Assembly (NCBI GenBank): GCA_964016875.1
Contig: OZ024724.1
Coordinates: 55,124,938 to 55,188,937, forward strand
Source: Fallopia convolvulus
Taxonomy: Eukaryota > Streptophyta > Magnoliopsida > Caryophyllales > Polygonaceae
Length of the DNA stretch: 64,000 nt
Reading direction: 5' to 3'
A model generated the notes under the pieces. That model did not search any database. It saw only the letters and a program-made list of their open reading frames with translations, and was not told the DNA's origin. Made by a program: the position numbers and the translations under genes. Position 1 is the first letter of the stretch, and the number at the start of each line of letters is the position of its first letter. Shown in pieces: positions 57,139-64,000 of the stretch.

Positions 57139-57954
57139 GTTATAGACATGTTGTGCATTTGTTTTTGGACGGTCTCCTTCCATCCGTATTTAACCCGCCG
57201 AACTTTGATATTATTATATTCATTCCATATTTTCAATTCAGACGGCACTGCCCCCTTGAACAGCCTACTGGTGTCATTAATTGAGGGACAAGTAAGCAAT
57301 CACGATATACAAAATTGCAAATTCATCCCATTTGGGGATCATTAATTTTTATTTAGTAATAGAATAATTTTATATTTTACTGTATACTCTATGTATGTAC
57401 TTTGTACCCGTTCCATTTATTTTTGTATGAAATTAATTAATTGTGACTAATATACTCCGTAGACCGTAGTAAATAAATTCAGCTGACTAATAAATTAATA
57501 TGCATGTGAGTATTATTTTAATTTATACTGCTATAGGGTCTAGCCCATTCAACGCGTAGTGTCGTCGATCGATTATACTTGATTCAGAAGATACATGAGC
57601 AATCATTAATTCAAGAGAAGTTCCATCTGACGTTCAGTGTTGCGATCAAAATTAACATGCATTTTCACACTCCAACTTTGACTTTTTTGTCTACAGCTAA
57701 CTAGTAAAGCTTTGTGTCAGTGGAGGCTAAATTTCTTTGGGTAGTTTTTTAGTAGTAGAAAAATTCTTGGCGAAGTCAGAAATTTTTTTTATAAAATATT
57801 AGAAAAATTGTATTTTTCTGTATATATAAAAATTATATAGAAAATTATGTATTTTTTCATAAAATTTAGTAATTTTCGATATAAAAACCATTTTAATGTA
57901 TTTTATATATATGTAAAATTAATTGGCTTTCTTCTAACTAAATAAATTAGTTTT
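57139..57954. other. Intergenic, no gene recognised
   Basis: AT-rich, no coding or structural signal beyond short AT tracts. Confidence 0.5.
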
Positions 57955-57956
57955 TA

Positions 57957-58213
57957 CTCCCTCCGTTTAGTTCTATTTGTCCTAATAGTATAATGTACAT
58001 ATATTAAGACATGTTTTATTCTTACTAATTGCTCCCTATTAAATTTATATTAATAAAAGGTAAATGGTGGATACGTCTAATGTGTCTTACTTTTGATTGG
58101 ATAAATACAAAAGCTAATATTAAAAAATTATGAACAAAATACTAAAAGGACAAATAAAACTAAACAAACAATTAAATCTAGAATGATAAATAGAACGAAC
58201 TTAACGGAGAAAA
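57957..58213. mobile_element. Degraded Stowaway-like MITE
   Basis: Left end CTCCCTCCGTTTAGTTC, reversed right end TTTTCTCCGTTAAGTTC, TA on both sides (57955-57956, 58214-58215). The right terminus has lost its first bases of consensus. Confidence 0.72.
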
Positions 58214-58215
58214 TA

Positions 58216-58730
58216 TCAAACAATCTACTTTTTACTATATTTATAAAAAAAATTATTTTGAAAATCCCAGTGGGGGACATGGAGTGCATCCGCCCCTGCT
58301 AGCAAACACAATATAAAATGCATGATCAATACAGTATGTACTGTAAGTCATAGATCAAAGTGAACGTTAAGAAATCTCTCTAGAATCATCGCTCAGAGGA
58401 AGAAAGGGAAAAAAACCTTAGCGATATTATATTTTTGTTACTTTGAAAGGTGATCTTACAATAATTGGAAAGAGCTATTTATAGTATTTTTGTTACAAAG
58501 CCACTCTTGGCGGTTTTTACTAACAAAGCCAACCATAAAATCTTTGTTTAGATATTCCACATTTGAAATTGAGAACTACAAAGTCTAGTATATAATCTAA
58601 TGAGCGGCCAATTGCCATATGATTTTGGGTTGAAACCTCATTCAGTTTGTATATTAGGTCCGTTACACACACGATCCCCAGATTATCGGCCCACCGGACT
58701 TTAATAAGCTTGAACTATCTCACACACCCC
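58216..58730. other. Intergenic, possible LTR debris
   Basis: Non-coding; short T-rich and TATTTATAG words near 58470 look LTR-like but no partner was found. Confidence 0.4.
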
Positions 58731-58920
58731 TCAAGTGAGACTAGTGAGATCCCGAACCCAACTTGAACGATAAGAAATTAAATGATCTAACTCCAGATGT
58801 TTGGTGTGCTTGTGGAAAATGGGATTAGCCACAATGTACATAGTAGCTTTGTTATTATAGAACATGAGAATGGGTAAAGGCACAGTAAAGTGCATATCTA
58901 TCAATAGACTAGCCAAACAC
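58731..58920 (-). pseudogene. Copia RNase H fragment
   Basis: About 60 residues on the minus strand contain 'YNNKATMYIVANPIFHKHT' then KHLELDH, matching the Copia RNase H block CDNQAALHIAANPVFHERTKHIEVD. The catalytic Asp of the first motif is replaced (YNN for YCDN). The flanks are decayed and no LTRs are visible. Confidence 0.75.
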
Positions 58921-59374
58921 TAACCACTGTGGATATAACTAGATTCTCTGCTTTAATTGATGGGTAGTATAAGAGATATGTAACCTACCGAAATAATTTA
59001 TATAAGGCTTCCTGCTTCCTACCCATAGTTAGCAGTTCCTAGTTGAATGCGTATCGAATGGATACAAATTAATGTATTCTCTCATAATCAGTAAGGGGGC
59101 ATGCTAGAACCTTATATATTTCATTAGTCTGTCGCTAAATAACAAGAAAAGATGCAGGACGCTGGCCATTACATGAATAATGGCGCACGATCATTTGCTG
59201 AATTTAGCAACCGCTTGCTGAATGTAGCGATCATCTAAATAAATATATAAATATTAAAATAAAATTATTAAATATTATAAATATATATAATTAATTAAAA
59301 TGTTCAAAAAAATATTTAAGAAACTAAAATAATCCATCTGGTCCGCATCGTTGGAAGTGGGCGGACCGGAGGTA
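58921..59374. other. Intergenic, no gene recognised
   Basis: AT-rich, no coding signal. A 'TTTGCTGAATTTAGCAACCG' stretch near 59193 is partly repeated at 59213. Confidence 0.45.
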
Positions 59375-59379
59375 GAAAG

Positions 59380-60381
59380 TGTTGGGATAGTGTTGGGAAC
59401 TCAGGTTCTACAACACTAGAACAATGATTGAACTTTCCAGTTTTGATAATGACAAACACCATTAAAGATTATGTCCAAGTATTCCAAGGGAACTCCAGTT
59501 CAAACAAATATTCTCATCAAGGGAACACAGAAGTAAGATATTGTCAAACTGAATAGAAGCTAAATGAAGAAGTTTCCATCAAGTGAACTCATGAGTGACA
59601 ATTTCATATGAGAAGGGAACTCACATGTGAAGACAAAGACAACTCTGCGTGAAATGTGGAAGCCTACTCCAGACAAAATAGAGGCGCAATCTGTTCCTCA
59701 AACTAAGTAAATTGATCCAATGGTCCGATGAGCTTGAAGAGTTGAAAAAATTCAAATTGAATCACATGTGAAGAAATTACACATACTTGGAGAGCAAGAC
59801 AAGGGTATTTCAGACAAATGTACAAGAAGATAAGATTGGCCCCAAGCATCACACACCTATACAAGCTCATAAATAGTGCTCTTGCAACTTAGTTCTCACA
59901 AAGTCTCAAGAAAATCCTAAAGGAGCCAAGCAAGCAAGAAGGAGAAATCCAGAGAAGTTCCCGTTGGTGATTATCTGATCTCGGCGACGATGAAGAGTGT
60001 ATTCGTATAAGCTAGGGATCTGAGTATAGTAATAGCGAAGGTCTTAAGGTTTGAGTTTCTTATTTTAATTGAGTTAATGTCTTAGTACCTAGGTCGAGAA
60101 AGTTCATTAGTATTCCTAGAGTTCAAAGATTTCTAGGAATAGAGAAGTTTGAACTTTGTCTTGTAGTTGCTAAGGGAATAATCAATAAAAGAAGGAAGTC
60201 ATTCAAAATTTTCCAAGCGGAGGTACAAGTTTACACATACAACTAGTTGGTTGTAGTGGGGTTCCTCTATAAGAAAGTGTGTTCCATCCTTTTTGTTGTA
60301 CTTGTGATTTACTTGTTTCTGCTAGTTTGGGAATAGTCCAATTATTGTTCCCAACTCTTAACTAACACATACGATCCAATA
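59380..60381 (+). repeat. Solo LTR of a third Sirevirus-like family
   Basis: 1,002 bp from TGTTGGGATAGTG to GATCCAATA, with 'TTTTGATAATGACAAACACC' near the start as in the Copia-1 and Copia-2 LTRs. The duplication GAAAG is perfect (59375-59379 and 60382-60386) if the LTR starts at the first of two TGTTGGGA words. Terminal CA has become TA. No internal region. Confidence 0.82.
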
Positions 60382-60479
60382 GAAAGCGATGTTTGGTTTT
60401 GCCTCATCTTCTCCATAAGATGTAGGAGTTCAATATAGGCTTGTTGTGTGGCTATGTTGGCTTGTTGAGCGTTTTGGTT

Positions 60480-61320
60480 CTACTCAAGTCACACCACTTG
60501 ATCTCCTGCTACATCTCTCCTATTCTGGGAGCCTACTTATGCGGCGCTCTTAACTTATTATCGTAGTAATCCGACGCGATGCAGTCGAGCCTAAAAACAA
60601 CTCCTCTCGGTCCGACCCCTCCAGTCACCTCTTTTTTTTGTCGAAAACCACTCTGATCGCCTCTAGGTATGCCTTACACACATCTTGAAAGGACGACGGA
60701 GTGCCGAACTGGGAGGACCTCAGGGAGAGGATTTCTCTGCACCACGCCTAAACAACAAAAAACGTTAGAAACCTAACCTAAATTAACGGAGGAAATAATA
60801 AATACGAGTTGATATTGTTAAAGTAAAACTTAGTACTTACAACGATATCAGCTGATAGTTGGTCTAAAAATATCAGCTCGAGCCCTATGTATGCGTCTTG
60901 ATGTCCAACTCGAGAGACGTTTGCCGACTTGATTGTTGTAGCTACGAAATAAATAAATTGTTAGTAATTATAGCAATATAAACTTAAGTTCTTAAACTAA
61001 AATTTTTAATTTTCATACCATCAGAATCCGGGTTTCGCGGTAGGACCTCGAACCGCTGGTGTAGATGGCAAGATTACATGCCAGATTACCCTTTGTCGTT
61101 GGGACTTCGCCTTGAACTCGAGCGTGTTCCAGACTTCCATCGAAATTTCATGGGTCGTCGTCTCTATCCACTTCGATTTTTTACAATGGGCACGATGCTT
61201 TCCGACCAAATCGTCATCTTACCGTCGGGCAACCTAATTCTCCCCCTGTTTGCGAACGGTATCGACGTCCACGTCAGACTGAGTGTCGTCCTAAGGGAAG
61301 TGCAACTGAAACGGAAAAAA
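60480..61320 (-). pseudogene. Degraded coding relic, possibly plant transposase-associated
   Basis: On the minus strand, short frames include 'FANRGRIRLPDGKMTIWSES' (about 61245-61190), 'FKAKSQRQRVIWHVILPSTP' (about 61110-61050) and 'WCREILSLRSSQFGTPSSFQ' (about 60750-60690). The middle block resembles the conserved part of Ptta/En/Spm-type plant transposase proteins, but I cannot confirm it. Stops and frame changes abound. Confidence 0.3.
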
Positions 61321-61513
61321 ATAAACAAAAATATTAATAAACAAATCTATATTTATAAAATTTCAAGTGTAAAACCTTATCCTCTAAATATCAAATCAAC
61401 GAATTCGGATTTTCAAACTCGCTAGGCAGAACCTGTGAAAGTTGAAGAGTTTATTCATTTAATTAGAAGCAAAAAGTTTAATTTTGACCACTTAAAAAGA
61501 GGCTTGATTCAAC

Positions 61514-62149
61514 TTCGGGCAAGGTGCAACCCACAGTGAGGAAGTACTCTTAGGAGGGAAAATCGTAACAAAGAAGGAGAGTTTTAGGTATTTGGGGTCA
61601 GTGTTGCAAAGTGACGGAGGCATAGATGAGGACATCACGCATCGGATACAAAGGGGCTGGCAGAAGTGGCGGGCGGCGTCGGGGGTCCTGTGTGATAAGA
61701 AGGTACCGCTTAAACTAAAAGGAAAGTTCTACAGAACAGTTATCAGACCTGCCATCCTTTACGGGGCAGAGTGTTGGCCTACCACGAAAGCCCAGGAACA
61801 GAGGTTGATGGTAGCAGAGATGAGAATGTTAAGGTGGTTGAGCGGGCACACGCTACTGGATAAAATCAGAAACGAAGTGATCAGAAGCAGAGTGGGAGTA
61901 GCCAGTATAGGAGATAAGTTGAGAGAATCCAGATTGCGCTGGTTTGGACATGTTCAGAGGCGGGGCCCCGGTGAGCCAGTTCGCAGATGTGAGAGTTTGG
62001 TCTTCGGAGACGTACGTAGAGGAAGGGGTCGACCAAAGAAATGTCGGAAGGATAGTATAAGGCAGGATGTGAACTACTTAGGGATTTCGACAGATCTTGC
62101 AGCGTGTAGGGATAGCTGGAGAGAGAAGATTCAAGTAGCAGACAACTAG
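61514..62149 (+). pseudogene. RTE ORF C-terminal fragment
   Basis: About 211 codons, open from the truncation point to TAG at 62147. Shows the region after the reverse-transcriptase core: YLGSVLQSDGGI, 'HRIQRGWQKWRAASGVLCD', 'LYGAECWP', 'RMLRWLSGHT', 'IRNEVIR', 'RLRWFGHVQRR', 'RRGRGRPKK', then the C-terminus. There is no start codon of its own and no catalytic core, so no function is expected. Confidence 0.93.
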
Positions 62150-62403
62150 CCACCTGTTCTGACCTGTCCTCGGGGGCCTTGCGGTTTTTCTTTTCGTTTT
62201 GGTTTGAGTTGCTTTTCGTTTTGCTTACCTTTTGTTTGTGCCTTGTCTTTGCTTTTGCTTGCCGGTTTTTCTGCTTGTGTGTTGGGGCCTCGTTGGGTCT
62301 TTTGGTCGCTCCCTCGTTGCTTTAAGCCAGGGGTGCCCCTATCCTGACCCCCCAGATTTCCCGTAAGGGAAGTTCCACTGGACAAATGTTGTTGTTGTTG
62401 TTG
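62150..62403 (+). other. RTE 3' untranslated region
   Basis: T/G-rich 254-bp tail after the ORF stop, ending in five TTG/TGT units next to the target duplication. The minus-strand frame across it is low-complexity antisense. Confidence 0.85.
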
Positions 62404-62529
62404 TAAAAAGAGGCTTGATTCAAACACAATTGTTTTTTTAGGGCGACTCTTATGTTTATGAAGAATAGGTTTCCATCACATTCTTAAATTAAGTACTTAG
62501 CCTATATTCCACCAAATAAAGTTACATTA

Positions 62530-62660
62530 ATTCCCTTCGCTGAGGTCGAGGGTTCGATTCTCAGTGGAGGAGAAATGAACTTGTTGGGAGAGCAGATCTC
62601 GCCCAAAAATAAAAGGCCCTCGCGAGACTCGAACTTCAGACGTAAGTATTTGATAGAACA
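62530..62660. repeat. SINE-like fragment with pol III B-box words
   Basis: GGGTTCGATTC at about 62548 fits the pol III B-box consensus, and CTCGAACTT at about 62626 is a reversed B-box-like word. tRNA-derived SINE remnants can look like this. No A box, poly(A) tail or duplication was identified. Confidence 0.3.
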
Positions 62661-62830
62661 AATCTCTCTGTTGAACTGGGATGGCAATGACAAAAAAAAA
62701 TTCCTTTATTGTTAAGGAATAGTAAAGCTAGATACTAAATGATAACTGGCGTAGTTTGTCTGACCCAAAAAAAAAAAATTGACTAGCTTATGTCAAAAAA
62801 AAATGTCCTGGTCCTTAACCATTAATTGAA

Positions 62831-62831
62831 T

Positions 62832-62861
<30 letters not shown>
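62831..62861. repeat. T11G20 homopolymer tract
   Basis: Eleven T followed by twenty G. The 13-mer CATTAATTGAATT occurs on both sides (62820-62832 and 62870-62882). Confidence 0.9.
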
Positions 62862-62862
<1 letters not shown>

Positions 62863-62882
62863 CAAGAATCATTAATTGAATT

Positions 62883-63206
62883 AAAACTATGCTAAATCAT
62901 TATCAACTAGCAGTGTGAGACATAAAATTAGAAGGGCCTAATGATAACTTGCCATTGTCTTTGTGTTTAATTAGCTTTAAATATTTCTCTAATCCCATAT
63001 TTTTTGGTCCCCACTATGATTAAACTGTTGGGGTGCCTGGTTTTTGAAGAGACTACCTTGTCTTTATTTCAATACGAGTATCATAATAAGATTCATTCCC
63101 CTCAAAAAATAAACATACTAGTGTAATTGCGATAAATGATTATTGAATTTGTTTTAGTAATATACTCCGTAATTAATAGTAATAATTAACTGGATTTGCT
63201 TCGTAT
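62883..63206. other. Intergenic, no gene recognised
   Basis: AT-rich, non-coding. Confidence 0.5.
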
Positions 63207-63208
63207 TA

Positions 63209-63478
63209 CTCCCTCCGATTTAAAATAAGTGTCTTTTTAACACTTTGTTTTTTATCCATTTTAAGTGTCGTTTTAAGTTTTCTAGGCAATTGATTAGGAG
63301 AGAGTTATGAAAATGCTTATTAAATTATGTTTTTGTTGACTAAAAGTATTCATTCATTGGTTCAAAAAGGTGATGAGTGATAAGATTGAGTAAAAATACA
63401 AGATTTTGAGTTTAATTAATATTTTTTTTAAAACTAATGTCAAAATCTAAAACGACACTTATTTTAAATCGGAGGAAG
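63209..63478. mobile_element. Stowaway-like MITE
   Basis: 270 bp. TIR CTCCCTCCGATTTAAAATAA against reversed CTTCCTCCGATTTAAAATAA, 24 of 25 matching; TA on both sides (63207-63208, 63479-63480). No coding capacity. Confidence 0.93.
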
Positions 63479-63480
63479 TA

Positions 63481-63801
63481 TCATGTAAGTGAACTAGAAT
63501 TGCTTAAACTAGCCGCTACACTAAAAAGTCTCGCCCCTCAAATGAAGCAAAAGTAGTACATGATCCAATAATCTCGTAATATGCGTTGGATTAAAATACA
63601 AAATTACACTTAACCACTTTTTGTTTTACACTTGTTGGAGTTAATTATTTTTTATATTTTTTTCTACACTTAATAACTCCTTATTTATAAATATGTGCAT
63701 TTAACCACTTATTTTGATAAAAACGTAATTTTCTTCTTTAGGTAAAATGAATTACATTTTTGCCATTCTTTTTAATTTTGTTTATAATAAATAAAAAAAA
63801 T
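63481..63801. other. Intergenic, no gene recognised
   Basis: AT-rich with T-run pairs; no coding signal. Confidence 0.5.
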
Positions 63802-63987
63802 TTAGGAATAAATTGAGCTTGGAAAGTCATTATCATTGGATTTCGGCCTACATCTTAACCTTTTGAGTATCAAGTCGTCGTCCATCAGCTTAGACACGAT
63901 CGATTCCAATGGACGGTCAAAGTCGTCAGAATAAGATCCAAAACCCATGGTCTTTGAATCGGCGAAGTCATGGTTCTTCTTCGTCAT
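63802..63987 (-). CDS. Hypothetical small ORF at right edge
   Basis: 61 codons from the ATG at 63987 (MTKKNHDFADSKTMGFG) to a stop at 63802. Hydrophilic, Asp/Lys-rich, no recognised domain. The frame is open upstream to the window edge, so it could be the last exon of a gene outside the window. Base composition is less AT-biased than the flank, a weak sign of coding. Confidence 0.3.
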   Translation of the reverse strand: MTKKNHDFADSKTMGFGSYSDDFDRPLESIVSKLMDDDLILKRLRCRPKSNDNDFPSSIYS

Positions 63988-64000
63988 TGGATGGAGGGAA

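Larger units (their letters stand above)
61513..62403 (+). mobile_element. 5'-truncated RTE LINE copy with 20-bp duplication
   Basis: 891 bp ending in (TTG)n, flanked by a perfect 20-bp direct repeat starting TAAAAAGAGGC (61493-61512 and 62404-62423). It holds only the 3' end of the RTE ORF plus the 3' UTR. The perfect duplication and clean frame indicate a younger insertion than the RTE copy at 53.1 kb. Confidence 0.95.

Noticed and set aside
62146..62427. 93-codon Lys/Gln-rich minus-strand frame
   Set aside because: Reversed RTE 3' UTR and TTG repeat; low complexity.

Overview
This window reads as nuclear DNA of a flowering plant, probably a eudicot. It holds a spliced Aux/IAA auxin-response repressor gene, plant-type Copia (Sirevirus), Cassandra, MULE, Helitron, hAT and Stowaway/Tourist-like elements, and AT-rich intergenic DNA. 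Nothing bacterial, organellar, viral or CRISPR-like was seen. I cannot name the species from sequence alone.

Layout. 0-2.6 kb: decayed L1-type LINE (minus) running off the left edge. 2.8-3.8 kb: gypsy-like and gag-like debris. 5.4-14.4 kb: complete young Sirevirus-like Copia element (minus; here Copia-1) with 883/884-bp LTRs, a perfect 5-bp target duplication, an open gag-pol frame of 1419 codons and an envelope-like third gene broken by one amber codon. 14.9-15.6 kb: the Aux/IAA gene (minus, three exons, 185 aa), the only convincing intact host gene; its upstream region carries a paired auxin-response element. 18.4-25.8 kb: a Helitron into which a 6.3-kb MULE inserted with a perfect 9-bp duplication; its multi-exon transposase has one frameshift. 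25.9-29.4 kb: a Stowaway-like MITE, an orphan Helitron 3' end, possible captured sequence and a second Helitron 5' end.

29.4-37.8 kb: gypsy LTR-like DNA, three or four non-autonomous DNA transposons (one hAT element with perfect 8-bp duplications) and a piece of Sirevirus LTR between two direct repeats. 37.8-46.3 kb: a second full-length Sirevirus-like Copia element (plus; here Copia-2), older, with eight nonsense codons and frameshifts, followed 28 bp later by a MITE. 49.9-50.6 kb: a duplicated TRIM-like unit. 50.7-51.6 kb: solo LTR of the Copia-2 family. 53.1-55.7 kb: 5'-truncated RTE LINE with a Cassandra TRIM (5S rRNA-like sequence in each LTR) nested in it. 57-64 kb: minisatellite, MITEs, a Copia RNase H relic, a Sirevirus-like solo LTR, an unassigned transposon-like relic, a second 5'-truncated RTE copy with a 20-bp duplication, a T11G20 tract and a small unassigned minus-strand ORF at the right edge.

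How it fits together. Apart from Aux/IAA, the window is a layered transposon landscape. Several insertions can be ordered from target duplications, nesting and LTR divergence: Copia-1 (about 8 substitutions between LTRs) is younger than Copia-2 (about 21). Two solo LTRs show that LTR recombination removes elements here. Copia-1 lies about 0.5 kb downstream of Aux/IAA on the same strand, so read-through from the gene would enter the element's 5' LTR. I found no clear new biological system. The most useful leads are the amber-interrupted envelope-like gene, the MULE-in-Helitron composite with AT-hooks in the transposase, and the Cassandra-in-RTE nest.
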